Shown: positions 1-9,420, counted from the first letter of the stretch. The stretch is DNA of 64,000 nucleotides from an uncultured Ruminococcus sp. (GCA_902798755.1 CADBYC010000024.1:62001-126000), one strand, 5' to 3'. A program made the numbers and translations. Notes: generated by a model not told the origin, from the sequence alone.

Positions 1-173
1 CGCAGGACGCGTCCGTTCTGTCGGCTCTTGAAGTTACAGCCGAACGCCGCGCCCGCGGATACGCCTACGGCGGCGGAGAATGTGATATCGTTCTCCAAAA
101 ATACGTCGATCACGCCCGCTGTGAACAGCCCGCGCATCGCGCCGCCTTCCATGACCAGTCCGATATTCGCCAT
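1..173 (-). CDS. Patatin-like phospholipase/serine hydrolase, N-terminal part only
   Basis: The first 57 codons of a minus-strand gene that runs off the left edge. The peptide opens [20 protein letters not shown], carrying the glycine-rich oxyanion loop (GGAMRG) of patatin-like hydrolases. At about residues 37-41 comes the nucleophile elbow GVSAG, with Ser as expected catalytic residue. The catalytic Asp would lie outside the window. Members of this family (the E. coli YjjU/RssA group) are cytoplasmic lipid acyl hydrolases, mostly of unknown substrate. The start codon overlaps the proC stop by one base (TGATG), so it is probably translated by coupling with the proline operon, although no functional link to proline is known. 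Family assignment is firm; substrate unknown. Confidence 0.85.
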   Translation of the reverse strand, partial: MANIGLVMEGGAMRGLFTAGVIDVFLENDITFSAAVGVSAGAAFGCNFKSRQNGRVL

Positions 174-1036
174 CAGGATTTGCCCAGCTCGATATTGCGT
201 TGGTACGCGGCGGAAACAGCGTCGACGACCGCCTGCTCCATGTTCGCTTCGTCGAGCTTCTTCACGCCCTCGATGGTGCTGCCGCCGGGGGAGCATACCT
301 TGTCGATCATCGTGTCGATGTCGTCCGCGTTGTTCTCGAGCATCTTTGCCGCGCCGCGGACGGTCTGGATCGCGAGCGCTAAGGAGGTCTCGGGGTCAAG
401 ACCCGCTTCGACGCCGCCCTTGGAGAGACCGCGGACGAACTTGTAGACGAAGGCGGGACCGCATCCCGATACCGCGCAGCCCGCGTCCATATCCTCCTCT
501 TCCATGCCGGTCAGATGACCCGCGGGCTCCATGAGGTTCAAAAACTTGCCGATTTCCACCTTGCTGACGTTCTCGGAGGTAGTGTAGAGGATCTCGCCCT
601 TGCCGACCTCGACGGCGAGGTTGGGCATGATGCGAATGACCTTGTAGCTGCCGCCCGCCATCTTGCGGAGGGTTTTGATGGACAGTCCCGCCGCCATGCT
701 GACGAGAATGACGTCGCGGTGCTGCTTGAGGGTCTTTTTGATCTCTTCGAGCAGATCCGCCATCATCTGGGGCTTTACGCCGAGGAATACATATTCGCTC
801 TCGGCGACGACGGTGCGGCTGTCGGCAAATTCACAGCCGATACGGCGGCCCAGATCAGCCGCCTTCTGCGCGTCGTGATCGCACAAAATGATCTGCTTGG
901 TCGAGCGCGACGCCGCCTGTGCCAGCGCGCCGCCCATGTTGCCGACGCCGATAAAGCCGAAACGGTAGTTGATCGCGCGCACGGCAGGGATAGCTCCGAT
1001 CTGATGGAGCCCTTTGATATCGAAGTTCACGTTCAT
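173..1036 (-). CDS. proC: Pyrroline-5-carboxylate reductase
   Basis: Catalyses the last step of proline synthesis, NAD(P)H-dependent reduction of 1-pyrroline-5-carboxylate to L-proline in the cytoplasm. The Rossmann nucleotide motif [12 protein letters not shown] is near the N terminus, and the family signature region ([15 protein letters not shown]) is near the C terminus. The ATG at 1036 overlaps the proA stop by four bases (ATGA), implying translational coupling. This start gives about 25 residues before the Rossmann fold, more than usual (287 aa against roughly 265-275). An internal GTG about 18 codons in, preceded by GGAG, is an alternative. Third gene of the order proB-proA-proC. Confidence 0.95.
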   Translation of the reverse strand: MNVNFDIKGLHQIGAIPAVRAINYRFGFIGVGNMGGALAQAASRSTKQIILCDHDAQKAADLGRRIGCEFADSRTVVAESEYVFLGVKPQMMADLLEEIKKTLKQHRDVILVSMAAGLSIKTLRKMAGGSYKVIRIMPNLAVEVGKGEILYTTSENVSKVEIGKFLNLMEPAGHLTGMEEEDMDAGCAVSGCGPAFVYKFVRGLSKGGVEAGLDPETSLALAIQTVRGAAKMLENNADDIDTMIDKVCSPGGSTIEGVKKLDEANMEQAVVDAVSAAYQRNIELGKS

Positions 1037-2280
1037 CTGATGTTGCCACTTCCTTTGATAATGTATTTATAGGTGTTGAGCTCCTCGAGTCCCATCGGAC
1101 CTCTCGCGTGGAGCTTTTGTGTTGAGATTCCCATTTCACAGCCGAGCCCGAACTCGCCGCCGTCGGTGAAGCGGGTGGAGGCATTGACGTAGACGGACGA
1201 GCTGTCAATACCGCGGGTGAAGATATCAGCCGCCTGTTCGTCCTGTGTGATGATCGCTTCGCTGTGCCCCGTGGAGTGGGCGTTGATGTGCGCGACCGCT
1301 TCGTTGACGTCCTTGACGATCTTGACCGCGAGAATGTAGTCGAGGAATTCGGTGTCAAAGTCCTGCTCGCCCGCGGGCGTACCGTCGATGATACGCGCGG
1401 CTTTTTCGTCGAGCCTGAGTTCTACGGGGTTGACCTCGCGTTCATCGACCAATCGCTGTTTGAGCCTCGGCAGAAAGTCTCGAGCGACGCTTTCGGCGAC
1501 GACCAGCACCTCTTCGGCGTTGCACACCGAGGGGCGGGAGCACTTGGCGTTTTCGACGATATCGAGCGCCATGTCGAGGTCGGCGGAGCTGTCGACATAG
1601 ATGTGACAGATGCCCGTTCCCGTCTGGATACAGGGGACGGTCGCGTTTTTGACGATCGCGGAGATCAAACCCTTGCCGCCGCGCGGGATCAGCAGATCGA
1701 CGTAGCCGTCGGCGGTCATCAGCTCGTTGGCGCTTTGGCGGGTGGTGTCCTCGATCAGGAGCACCATGTCTTCGTCCAGTCCCGCTTTTTTCAGCCCCGC
1801 TCTGAGGGCTTCGACGATGGCGCCGGCGCTGCCATGCGCTTCTTTGCCGCAGCGCAGGACGCAGACGTTGCCGCTCTTGAGGGCTAATGCCGCGGCGTCG
1901 GAGGTGACGTTCGGGCGGCTCTCATAGATGATCGCGACCACGCCCAAGGCGACCGATACGCGCTCGATGACAAGCCCGTCGGGGCGTTCGTGGTGCTTTA
2001 GCACTCTGCCTAAGGGAGAGGGGAGCGCCGCGACCTCGCGGATACCCTGCGCCATGCCGCTTATACGCTCTGCGGAGAGCATGAGTCGGTCGATCATCAC
2101 GTCGCTGATGTTGCCCTTTGCGGCTTCTACGTCGAGGGCATTCGCCGCTAAGATCGCGTCTGTATTTTCGATAAGCTGATCAGCCATCATCAGCAGGGCG
2201 CAGTCGATGTCCGCCGCCTTGATGTTGCCGAGCTTGCTCTTGGCTGCTTTTGCTTTGATCAAAAGTTCCTGTGTCGTCAT
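1033..2280 (-). CDS. proA: Glutamate-5-semialdehyde dehydrogenase (gamma-glutamyl phosphate reductase)
   Basis: 415 aa, full length for ProA. Reduces gamma-glutamyl phosphate to glutamate-5-semialdehyde with NADPH, the second step of proline synthesis. An aldehyde dehydrogenase fold protein; the segment [16 protein letters not shown] contains the expected catalytic Cys (PSVCN). The conserved stretch [20 protein letters not shown] is present, and the C-terminal part ([20 protein letters not shown]) is typical. The gene follows proB by about 60 bp and overlaps proC, so the three should be cotranscribed and ProA may act with ProB to protect the labile acyl phosphate. Confidence 0.96.
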   Translation of the reverse strand: MTTQELLIKAKAAKSKLGNIKAADIDCALLMMADQLIENTDAILAANALDVEAAKGNISDVMIDRLMLSAERISGMAQGIREVAALPSPLGRVLKHHERPDGLVIERVSVALGVVAIIYESRPNVTSDAAALALKSGNVCVLRCGKEAHGSAGAIVEALRAGLKKAGLDEDMVLLIEDTTRQSANELMTADGYVDLLIPRGGKGLISAIVKNATVPCIQTGTGICHIYVDSSADLDMALDIVENAKCSRPSVCNAEEVLVVAESVARDFLPRLKQRLVDEREVNPVELRLDEKAARIIDGTPAGEQDFDTEFLDYILAVKIVKDVNEAVAHINAHSTGHSEAIITQDEQAADIFTRGIDSSSVYVNASTRFTDGGEFGLGCEMGISTQKLHARGPMGLEELNTYKYIIKGSGNIR

Positions 2281-2339
2281 AGCAGTTCCTTTCTAACTCC
2301 TTACTCCTAACTTTTTATCTTCTAATTCCTGATTAACGA

Positions 2340-3104
2340 TTATTTCGCTAAGAATCTGGTGCAGACAGCGGTGCCGTCTAAGATGTCGTATAAAATATCG
2401 GGCTCCTTGCCGTTGGCGATGACGACCTCGATGCTGTCCGCCGTCGCGAGCTTCGCGGCTTTGATCTTCGTGACCATGCCGCCTGTGCCGAGCTTGGAGC
2501 CTGCTAAGCCCGCGAGAGCCTCGATCTCGGGCGTGATCTCTTCGATCACGGAGAGGCGCTCGGCGTTGGGATCGACAGAGGGATTCGCGGTGTACAGCCC
2601 GTCGATGTCAGAGAGAATGATCAGCTTGTCGGCTTTGACGCGCTGGGCGATGATCGCGCCGAGGGTGTCGTTGTCGCCGATGACGATCTCGTCGGTGGTG
2701 ACGGTATCGTTCTCGTTGACGATCGGGATCACGCCGAGCTCTAACAGACGGAACAGGGTGTTGTCGAGGTTCTTGCCGTAGTCCTCGATCGCGACGAACG
2801 CGCCTGTCATCAGTATTTGCGCCACGACGTGATTATACTCGCCGAAGAGCTTATCGTAAACGTACATCAGCTCGCACTGACCGATCGCCGCGCCTGCCTG
2901 CAGGGTGGAGATGTCGCTGTCGCGCTTGCTGATACCGACCTTGCCCAGTCCCATGCCGATCGCGCCCGACGACACCAGTACGATCTCGTTGCCCGCGTTC
3001 TTCAAATCGGAAATGACCTTGCACATCTGCTCTACGCGCTTGATGTTCAAGAGCCCTGTCCGGTGGGCTAAAGTCGATGTGCCCACCTTGATCACGATTC
3101 TCAT
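2340..3104 (-). CDS. proB: Glutamate 5-kinase, kinase domain only
   Basis: Phosphorylates L-glutamate on the gamma carboxyl with ATP, the committed and usually proline-inhibited step of proline synthesis. Amino acid kinase fold: IVIKVGTSTL at the N terminus, LVSSGAIGMG around residue 45, VNENDTV near 135 and the C-terminal SKLGTGGMVTKI. At 254 aa it ends after the kinase domain and lacks the PUA domain found in the roughly 370-aa enterobacterial enzyme; short ProB proteins are known in Firmicutes. Start ATG has GGAGGG upstream. A clear promoter lies just upstream, so this is the first gene of proBAC. Confidence 0.95.
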   Translation of the reverse strand: MRIVIKVGTSTLAHRTGLLNIKRVEQMCKVISDLKNAGNEIVLVSSGAIGMGLGKVGISKRDSDISTLQAGAAIGQCELMYVYDKLFGEYNHVVAQILMTGAFVAIEDYGKNLDNTLFRLLELGVIPIVNENDTVTTDEIVIGDNDTLGAIIAQRVKADKLIILSDIDGLYTANPSVDPNAERLSVIEEITPEIEALAGLAGSKLGTGGMVTKIKAAKLATADSIEVVIANGKEPDILYDILDGTAVCTRFLAK

Positions 3105-3131
3105 ATGATCCCTCCAAATATATCTGAAATA

Positions 3132-3160
3132 ATACTACCATATTCATGATTTCAAGTCAA
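3132..3160 (-). promoter_or_regulatory. Promoter of the proBAC operon
   Basis: Read on the minus strand: TTGACT, a 17-bp spacer and TAGTAT, ending about 28 bp before the proB start codon. Good match to a housekeeping sigma-A promoter. Confidence 0.7.
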
Positions 3161-3221
3161 TAATTCAGCGTAGTAAATTAATAAATCGTTAAAGATTTTA
3201 GTGAATAGTTAGATGAAAGCG

Positions 3222-3409
3222 GGGAGTTGGATAAAAGTTAGGAGTGAGGAGTTACGGGAAACGCTTTCGCGCTTTGGATCGATATAAGAACAAAAAGAAT
3301 AAACGCTTGCAGCTCTTTGTTCAGAACGGCAAGCGTTTTATAAATTTCGCTTTATATGAATCGGGTGCGGGCAACGCCCGCCCTAAACTCCTGACATCTC
3401 ACTTCTGAC
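3222..3409. repeat. Heptamer-bracketed intergenic element, copy 1
   Basis: Fills most of the 305-bp gap between purC and proB. The left end has AGTTAGG/AGTGAGG heptamers (degenerate); the right end has the complementary CCTGACA/CTTCTGACTC type. Inside are a GGGAAACGC module, the hairpin AAACGCTTGC...GGCAAGCGTTTT (3301-3340) and a GGGTGCGGGC-aac-GCCCGCC hairpin. The array abuts the purC stop codon. The rest of the gap is AT-rich and holds the proB promoter. Confidence 0.75.
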
Positions 3410-4117
3410 TCAAGAAAGTCTGCCCATGATCTCGGCATAGGCGTCCTCTACGCCGCCGAGGTCGCGGCGGAAGCGGTCCTTGTCGAGCTTTTCCTTAGTC
3501 TCTGCGTCCCAGAAGCGGCAGGTGTCGGGGCTGATCTCGTCAGCGAGGACGATGGTGCCGTCGGAAAGTCGACCAAACTCGAGCTTGAAGTCGACGAGAA
3601 TAACGCCGCGCTCTTTCCAGTAAGCCTTGAGGTAATCGTTGACAGCGAAGGCGTACTTCTTGATCAGCTCGATCTCGTCGGCGGTCGCGAGCTTCAGCGC
3701 CAGAGCGTGATAGTCGTTGATCAGCGGATCGCCCAGGTCGTCGTTCTTGTAGGAGAACTCGATGGTCGGCGCGTCAAAGACGACGCCCTCTTCCACGCCG
3801 TAGTTCTTGGAGAAAGAGCCCGCGGCGATATTGCGGATGATGACCTCGAGCGGTACGATGGAGACCTTCTTGACGACGGTCTCGCGGTCGGAGAGCTCCT
3901 CGACAAAGTGGGTGGGAACGCCCGCGTCCTTGCTGAGCTTCTGCATGAGCAGGTTGCTCATCTTATTGTTGATCACGCCTTTGCCGACGATGGTGCCCTT
4001 TTTAAGACCGTTGAACGCAGTCGCGTCGTCCTTGTAGGACACGATCAGCAGTTCGGGATCATCGGTCAGGAATACTTTTTTAGCCTTGCCCTCATAGAGC
4101 TGTTCACGTTTTTCCAT
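3410..4117 (-). CDS. purC: Phosphoribosylaminoimidazole-succinocarboxamide synthase (SAICAR synthase)
   Basis: Joins aspartate to CAIR with ATP in step 8 of purine synthesis. The 235-aa protein is normal bacterial length. It begins [16 protein letters not shown], with the characteristic LYEGKAK nucleotide-binding start, and contains [14 protein letters not shown] and LVDFKLEFG plus the aspartate-site segment [14 protein letters not shown]. The ATG at 4117 is chosen because GGAGG stands 8 bp upstream and the family starts here. An in-frame extension to 4264 would run through a palindromic repeat and is rejected. It stands alone rather than in a pur operon. Confidence 0.96.
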   Translation of the reverse strand: MEKREQLYEGKAKKVFLTDDPELLIVSYKDDATAFNGLKKGTIVGKGVINNKMSNLLMQKLSKDAGVPTHFVEELSDRETVVKKVSIVPLEVIIRNIAAGSFSKNYGVEEGVVFDAPTIEFSYKNDDLGDPLINDYHALALKLATADEIELIKKYAFAVNDYLKAYWKERGVILVDFKLEFGRLSDGTIVLADEISPDTCRFWDAETKEKLDKDRFRRDLGGVEDAYAEIMGRLS

Positions 4118-4148
4118 AATACAGTCCTCCCATAAATCATTCAAAAAC

Positions 4149-4244
4149 GTCATTCCGAGGGAGCAAAGCGACCGTGGGAATCCCACACCGCTGTACTCCT
4201 GCTTTGTGGGATTGCCACAGCCCCGAATGGGGCTTCGCAATGAC
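4149..4244. repeat. GTCATTCCGAGGG-type palindromic element, copy 1
   Basis: Begins GTCATTCCGAGGGAGC and ends GGGGCTTCGCAATGAC, with GTGGGAATCCCAC and GTGGGATTGCCACA inside, so the ends and interior are self-complementary. It lies in the transcribed leader between the purC promoter and purC start, so it would be part of the purC mRNA. Related copies are at 9464, 31593 and 41663. Confidence 0.7.
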
Positions 4245-4284
4245 AGCGTATTCGGGAGGAGCAAGCCCCTCCCCTACAGTATGG

Positions 4285-4313
4285 GTTATACACTATATGC
4301 GACAAGTAGTCAA
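4285..4313 (-). promoter_or_regulatory. Promoter of purC
   Basis: Minus strand: TTGACT, 17-bp spacer, TATAAC. Gives a leader of about 160 nt containing the palindromic repeat. No purine riboswitch or PurR box was recognised. Confidence 0.55.
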
Positions 4314-4395
4314 GCGACTTGTCAAGAATTCGGATATTTGTACAGACAGCGCGCGTTTTCGTGAAAACTTTTTGAGAAAATAATAAATACCCATG

Positions 4396-4424
4396 TTGAC
4401 AGAAGCCATGAAAAGTAGCATAAT
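4396..4424 (+). promoter_or_regulatory. Promoter of the C_GCAxxG_C_C gene
   Basis: TTGACA, 17-bp spacer, CATAAT, ending about 43 bp before the chosen start. Strong -35 box. Confidence 0.65.
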
Positions 4425-4466
4425 TAGCCATGGAAAACCGATACTGAATATGTAAGGATGATGAAG

Positions 4467-4838
4467 ATGAACAGAGCGGACCTCGGCGCTGAATTGAAGC
4501 GCTCCAATAACTGCTGTCAGGCGGTATTGCTTGCTTTTGAGGATATCCTGCCTCTTGACAGAGATACGCTCCTGCTGCTCGGCTCGCACTTCGGCTCGGG
4601 CATGGGCGGCATGATGGGCACCTGCGGGGCGCTTGTGGGCGCGGAAATGGTGCTGGGGATCCTCAGCGGACAGCCTAAGGGCATGAACGGATACAGCCGC
4701 AAGATGTTCGGCGCTTTTGAGGAGAAATGCGGCGCGTCGCGCTGTATCGACATCAAGGGCGTGATGACAGGGCATATGCTGTGCTCATGCGAGGACTGCG
4801 TGAGGAACGCGATCAAGCTGGTCGAGGAGAGAATTTAG
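4467..4838 (+). CDS. C_GCAxxG_C_C family putative redox protein
   Basis: A 123-aa cytoplasmic protein with eight cysteines: Cys16-Cys17, Cys53, Cys88, Cys93, Cys106, Cys108 and Cys111. The GTCGALVG segment (residues 51-58) matches the GCAxxG core that names the family, and the later cysteines match its C...C pattern. Members are small redox-active or metal-binding proteins of unknown reaction, common in anaerobes. Three in-frame ATGs cluster at 4458, 4461 and 4467; the last has AAGG nine bases upstream and is preferred. It has its own promoter and stands alone. Confidence 0.75.
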   Translation: MNRADLGAELKRSNNCCQAVLLAFEDILPLDRDTLLLLGSHFGSGMGGMMGTCGALVGAEMVLGILSGQPKGMNGYSRKMFGAFEEKCGASRCIDIKGVMTGHMLCSCEDCVRNAIKLVEERI

Positions 4839-4844
4839 CTTTAA

Positions 4845-4959
4845 AGTGAGGAAGCAGGAGTTAGGAGTTGACGGCGGGCTCTGCCCGCACCCGTTATATA
4901 AATCCAAAAGCCGTCAGGCTTTCCTAAAACTCCTCACTACTAACTCCTCACTCCTAACT
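4845..4959. repeat. Heptamer-bracketed intergenic element, copy 2
   Basis: AGTGAGG/AGTTAGG heptamers on the left, CCTCACT/CCTAACT on the right. Between them are the GGCGGGCTCTGCCCGCACCCG hairpin (inverted relative to copy 1) and an AAAGCCGTCAGGCTTTCC hairpin. Sits between two co-directional genes. Confidence 0.75.
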
Positions 4960-4978
4960 AAAAAGAAAGGAACTTTCT

Positions 4979-7807
4979 ATGAAATATACCATCGGACAAG
5001 AGCTCCGCGGCTTTGTCGTGGAACAGAGCCGCCATATCAAGGAGATCGGCGGCGACCTCTACATCATGCGCCATATCCACAGCGGCGCGCTGTTATGCTA
5101 TATCGACAACGACGACCGCAACATGACCTACGCGGTCACCTTCGCGACTCCGTCGCATGACTCGACGGGCGTGTTCCATATCCTCGAGCACAGCGTGCTG
5201 TGCGGCTCGGAGAAATATCCCGTTGACGATCCCTTTGTCGAGCTGATGAAAAGCTCGCTGTACACCTTCCTCAACGCGATGACCTTCCCCGACAAGACCA
5301 TGTACCCCGTGTCGAGCATGAACGACAAGGATTTGATGAATCTGATGGCGGTGTACACCGACGCGGTGTTCCGTCCGCTGATCTACCGCGACGAGACCGC
5401 GTTCCGTCAGGAGGGCTGGCACGTCGAGCGCGACGAAAACGGCAAGCCCTATTATCAGGGCGTGGTGTACAACGAGATGAAGGGCGCTCTCGGCGACCCT
5501 GAGGAGAATCTCTATCAGGCGGTGTTCAACGAGAGCTATGAGCCGTGCCAGTACACGACCGTCTCGGGCGGTCACCCCGACCATATCGTCGATCTGACCT
5601 ATCGGGACTTTATCGACAATCACCGTAAGCATTACCACCCGTCGAACGCGCGGTTCTATCTGTACGGCAAGATGGAATTGGAAGAGAAGTTGCGCTTTTT
5701 GGACGAAGAATATCTGAGCAAGATCGAGCCGCAAGCCCCTGTCAAGGAGCCGAAGGTCACCGTCAAAAAACAGGCAAAGCCGTATTACACCACCTATACC
5801 GCCGACGGCGACAAGAGCGGCGAGGACTATATCGCCATCACCTATCCCATCGGCGAGATGCCCGATTTCACCACCTATCTCGGACTGTCCGTTTTGACGG
5901 ATATCCTTGCCGACACCAACTATGACCCGCTGAAAAAGCGAATCCTCGACAAGGGTCTGGCGGTCGAGCTCGACTGCGAGATGATCGAGGACATCGCCTA
6001 TCCGCTGTTCACCGTCAAGCTGCGCCACTGCGACGCGTCGCGCCTTGATGAGATCGAGCGCGAGGTGACGCAGTGCCTTGAGGAATGCGCCGCGGGGCTC
6101 GATAAGGAAGCGGTCAAGGCAAAGCTGAGCACTGTGGAATTCAATCTGCGCGAGGGCAGCGCCGCGGGACTGACCAAGGGCCTGTACTACGGTATCCAGA
6201 TCGCCGACACATGGCTGTACGACTATGAGCCGTGGCGGTATCTCGAGTATGAGAAGCCGCTCGAAACCATCAAAGAAAACCTCGACAAGGGCTATTTTGA
6301 GGACTTGATACAGGCGTTCTTACTGCTCAACGAGAACCGCAATATCGTCGTGATGACCCCGACGAAGACCGAGAAGAAGTACGCCGATCCCGACGAGAAG
6401 CATATCAAAGAGAGCGACTCCGCCGTGACCGACAGCGTAAAGGCGGAGGGCGGCTGTGTGCCGCATCTGAACCTTGCCGATATCGACAAAAAGGCGGCGG
6501 AATATGTCACTCAGGTCAAGGAAAAGGACGGCGCGCCGTTCCTGTATCACCCGCTGAAAACGGACGGTATCGTTTATGCCGACCTGTTCTTTGACATCGC
6601 GAACGCCGATGACGACGAGCTGTTCTATATCAGTATCCTCTCGGCGCTGTTGACCAATATCGCGACCGAAAAGACCGACGGTCAGACCCTGCAGACAAAG
6701 CTCGGGCTGTACACGGGCTCGATGGGCGTGAGCGGTACGGTGTCGCGCCATGGCGATCGGCTGATCTCCTCGGCGACCGTGCGCTTCAAGGCGCTCGAGG
6801 AGTATTACGCGCAGGCGGCTGAGCTGTGTGAAGAAGTGCTGACAAAGACCGTCTTTGACGATCGGAAGGCTGTCGTCGATCTGATCGGTCAGTTCTATAC
6901 CGAGCTGCAATTGGGCTTTATCAATAACAGTAGTCAGATCGCCGCTTCCCGCGCCGCCGCGAACCTCAACAAGCGCGACGCGATCCTCGACAAGACGGGC
7001 GGCGTCACCTTCTATACCCGTTTAAAAGCGCTTAAAGAGTCGCTCGACGACGACCCCGCAAGCTATGAAAAGCTCAAGGAGAAGGTCGCGGCGGTGTATG
7101 AGAAGTTCTTCAAGAACGGCAGGGCGGTGTGCTCCGTCGCCTGTGACGAGGACAGCTTTGAGAAGATCAAGGATATTCCCCTGCCGATGAAAGACAACCT
7201 GACCGACACGCTGTCGCAGGCTGACAGCGGACTGCTTTCGGGTAATATCGCCCTGTCCGCTCCGTGCGACATCGTCTTCAACGGCTACAGCTTCAATACC
7301 GACGAGGATTTACGCGGCGGCACCTTGATGCTTGCGAAGAAGATCCTCTCCCTCGAGTATCTGTGGCAGAAGGTGCGCGTCGAAAACGGCGCCTACGGCT
7401 GCGGCACGGTGCCGAATTCCGCCAAGCGCCTCGACATGTGGAGCTACCGCGACCCGCAGATCGCGATCACCTTGAACACCTTTCAAAACGCGGCTGACTT
7501 TTTGAGCAAATTACAGCTAACCGATCGCGCGCTCGAGGATTATATCATCAGCGTGGTGCGCACCCTCGACAATCCCCAGCTCCCCCGCGCCGCCGCTTAT
7601 GTGAGCACCGTCTTTTACCTGCTCGGCAGAGATTCGGCGGCGATCCAGCAGGAGCGCGACGAGCTGTTGTCCTCTACTCTTGCCGATCTGAACGAGATCG
7701 GCGAGCGAATGAAAGCGGACGTGGGCACTGCGTCCTTCTGCACCGTCGGCAGCGCCGAGAATATCGAGCAGAACAAAGAGCTCTACGACGAGATCATCAA
7801 GCTGTGA
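4979..7807 (+). CDS. M16C-family metallopeptidase (presequence-protease-like)
   Basis: A 942-aa, two-halved zinc peptidase of the insulinase superfamily, subfamily M16C, which typically degrades short unfolded peptides inside a closed chamber. The inverted zinc motif HILEH is at residues 67-71 (His67, Glu70, His71) and the likely third ligand, Glu166, is in GVVYNEMKGALGDPEENLYQ. The conserved HSVLCGSEKYPVDDPF follows the active site. No signal peptide is visible, so it is expected in the cytoplasm. The C-terminal half lacks a second zinc motif, as in the family, and carries the RVENGAYGCG segment. AAAGGAA precedes the start. Monocistronic. Confidence 0.9.
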   Translation: MKYTIGQELRGFVVEQSRHIKEIGGDLYIMRHIHSGALLCYIDNDDRNMTYAVTFATPSHDSTGVFHILEHSVLCGSEKYPVDDPFVELMKSSLYTFLNAMTFPDKTMYPVSSMNDKDLMNLMAVYTDAVFRPLIYRDETAFRQEGWHVERDENGKPYYQGVVYNEMKGALGDPEENLYQAVFNESYEPCQYTTVSGGHPDHIVDLTYRDFIDNHRKHYHPSNARFYLYGKMELEEKLRFLDEEYLSKIEPQAPVKEPKVTVKKQAKPYYTTYTADGDKSGEDYIAITYPIGEMPDFTTYLGLSVLTDILADTNYDPLKKRILDKGLAVELDCEMIEDIAYPLFTVKLRHCDASRLDEIEREVTQCLEECAAGLDKEAVKAKLSTVEFNLREGSAAGLTKGLYYGIQIADTWLYDYEPWRYLEYEKPLETIKENLDKGYFEDLIQAFLLLNENRNIVVMTPTKTEKKYADPDEKHIKESDSAVTDSVKAEGGCVPHLNLADIDKKAAEYVTQVKEKDGAPFLYHPLKTDGIVYADLFFDIANADDDELFYISILSALLTNIATEKTDGQTLQTKLGLYTGSMGVSGTVSRHGDRLISSATVRFKALEEYYAQAAELCEEVLTKTVFDDRKAVVDLIGQFYTELQLGFINNSSQIAASRAAANLNKRDAILDKTGGVTFYTRLKALKESLDDDPASYEKLKEKVAAVYEKFFKNGRAVCSVACDEDSFEKIKDIPLPMKDNLTDTLSQADSGLLSGNIALSAPCDIVFNGYSFNTDEDLRGGTLMLAKKILSLEYLWQKVRVENGAYGCGTVPNSAKRLDMWSYRDPQIAITLNTFQNAADFLSKLQLTDRALEDYIISVVRTLDNPQLPRAAAYVSTVFYLLGRDSAAIQQERDELLSSTLADLNEIGERMKADVGTASFCTVGSAENIEQNKELYDEIIKL

Positions 7808-7968
7808 GATAGTTAGGAGTTAGGAATTAGGAGTTAAGGGCGGGCGTTGCCCGCACCCGATCAATATAATGTGAGATAAAAACAACGCTTGCAATTCTAA
7901 ACACAGAGTTGCAAGCGTTGTTTCTGTTATAACTCCTAACTTCTCACTCCTGACTCCTCACTCCCCCT
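7808..7968. repeat. Heptamer-bracketed element, copy 3, between convergent genes
   Basis: Left AGTTAGG heptamers, a GGGCGGGCGTTGCCCGCACCC hairpin, then the strong hairpin AACGCTTGCAA...TTGCAAGCGTT (7884-7919) flanked by A and T runs, then CCTAACT/CTCCTGACT heptamers. It separates two convergent genes, so the central hairpin is placed to stop transcription from both sides. Confidence 0.78.
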
Positions 7969-8671
7969 GTCTGCTGTCAAAGTCGTCCTGAATCTCCGCG
8001 CTCCAATCCGCCGCCATCGGCTCGCAGGCGCGCGCCTTGGATACGGCGCGGCTGACGCAGTTGTACAGCACGGCGGTGCCCTTTCGGTCGGCGTGGTAGT
8101 TCACGGCTCTGTCCGCGCCGATGCCGAAGTGCTTAGCGGTCGAGATCGCGTCGATGTTCGCCCCGATAAAGAGGAACTCCCAGCCGTTCTTTTTCTTGTG
8201 CTCGATCATCTTCCTGACCTTGTCGGCGGAATACTCCTTGCTCGCGTTCTCGAGCCCGTCGGTCGTGATGACGAACACCGTGCGCGCGGGCACGTCCTCG
8301 GGGCGAATGTAGCGGTGCACCTCTTCGATGTGGCTGACGGTCATGCCGATCGCGTCGATCAGGGCGGTACAGCCGCGGACGAAGTAATCGTCACGGGTGA
8401 TGGGCTCGATCTGCTCGAGCGGTACGCGGTCGTGGAGCGTTTCGACCTCGTGATCGAAGAGAATGGTGGACACATAGCACCTGCCGTCCTCCTTCTTCTG
8501 CTTGTCGATCATCGCGTTGAAGCCGCCGACGGTGTCGTCCTCCAGCCCCGCCATCGAGCCGGAGCGGTCGAGGATAAAGACGAGCTCGGTCGTGCTGTTC
8601 AGCGGGGGAATGGGGTCGATGGTTTTGTCGATTGAAGTTTTCTTTGATTTCGCGCCTATTTTCTTTAACAT
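7958..8671 (-). CDS. VWA-domain protein with intact MIDAS (TerY-like)
   Basis: 237 aa, a von Willebrand factor A domain over nearly its whole length. The metal-ion-dependent adhesion site is complete: Asp35-Ser37-Ser39 in DRSGSM, Thr102 in GCTAL and Asp138 in TTDGLENAS. No signal peptide or membrane segment, so cytoplasmic, as for TerY-type VWA proteins, which act as metal-dependent scaffolds. The next gene upstream (8787-9404) encodes an HTH-like protein of a type I recall beside such VWA genes, suggesting a functional pair. A terminator-like hairpin lies between them. Its C terminus runs into the heptamer repeat, which supplies the last few codons. Function unknown. Confidence 0.8.
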   Translation of the reverse strand: MLKKIGAKSKKTSIDKTIDPIPPLNSTTELVFILDRSGSMAGLEDDTVGGFNAMIDKQKKEDGRCYVSTILFDHEVETLHDRVPLEQIEPITRDDYFVRGCTALIDAIGMTVSHIEEVHRYIRPEDVPARTVFVITTDGLENASKEYSADKVRKMIEHKKKNGWEFLFIGANIDAISTAKHFGIGADRAVNYHADRKGTAVLYNCVSRAVSKARACEPMAADWSAEIQDDFDSRQGE

Positions 8672-8705
8672 GATGATACCTCCTGAATATGAATGTGTCG
8701 GCTAT

Positions 8706-8740
8706 GAAAAAGCGGTCATAAGGTTTTTCCTTACAACCGC
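8706..8740 (-). terminator. Terminator between the HTH-like and VWA genes
   Basis: Minus strand: GCGGTTGTAAGG-aaaa-CCTTATGACCGC followed by TTTTTC. May be a partial attenuator lowering expression of the VWA gene relative to its upstream neighbour. Confidence 0.55.
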
Positions 8741-8786
8741 ATGATAGCAGATATTCAGTTGGCTTTGGTCGCCCCGCAGGCGACAT

Positions 8787-9404
8787 TTATACGTTGATCA
8801 GAGGTTGATCGAATTCATACAGCGCTTCGTTCAGGGCGTTGAGGTCGTACCTGCCGCTGACGATGAAATACTCCACGATGACGTCGAATTTCGAGCTGTG
8901 CGACAGAGCAAAGCCCGCCTTGCGCAAAAGATCTGTCGTTTCGTCGAGCGAGAGCCTGAGCGCGAACGCAAAGGCGATGGCGGTGGGCTTAGAGGGGCGG
9001 TAATTAGGATTGGAGCGAATCTTTGAGAACAGCTTGCGGTCGACTCCCGCGCGCTTGTAGCACTCGCTGTCCTTCATGCCTCGCTCGTCGATCAGTCGCA
9101 GTAACGCCTGCTGGAAGCTCTCGTCCAGCGTCCTCAGCCTGTCGGCAAGGTCGGCGGGCGCTTGCGGGAGCGCATAGCCGACAGGGGTCGGTTCTTTGGG
9201 CAATAAGCGTTCGTCCGTGAGCTCCTCTGTCGGCGCGGGCATTTTGTCCGCCGTTGGGATCGCGCAGCGGTTGGCGCCGACGGCGCTCTTTGGCGCGGAA
9301 CAGCTCGGGCTTTGCGATGCTTGTAAAACAGGCGCGTCATCACCCGTGTAGTGAAGCCGCAGGTATGCGGCGATATCGGCGAACAGTTGTTTTTTGAAGA
9401 GCAT
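8787..9404 (-). CDS. HTH-like protein paired with a VWA protein
   Basis: 205 aa. The first 90 residues are variable and low in structure. The C-terminal 115 residues form a helical domain ([20 protein letters not shown], then [20 protein letters not shown]) that reads like a Cro/C1-type helix-turn-helix, followed by a conserved ending ([20 protein letters not shown]). I recall this C-terminal module as recurring in Clostridia next to VWA or TerY-like genes; no exact function is known to me. GAGGTGATCTC precedes the start. It could bind DNA or RNA, or act as an adaptor for the VWA protein. Confidence 0.6.
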   Translation of the reverse strand: MLFKKQLFADIAAYLRLHYTGDDAPVLQASQSPSCSAPKSAVGANRCAIPTADKMPAPTEELTDERLLPKEPTPVGYALPQAPADLADRLRTLDESFQQALLRLIDERGMKDSECYKRAGVDRKLFSKIRSNPNYRPSKPTAIAFAFALRLSLDETTDLLRKAGFALSHSSKFDVIVEYFIVSGRYDLNALNEALYEFDQPLINV

Positions 9405-9420
9405 GAGATCACCTCTTTGG

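Noticed and set aside
4118..4264. Longer purC start
   Set aside because: The extra 49 codons cover a palindromic repeat, have no ribosome site and are absent from the family.
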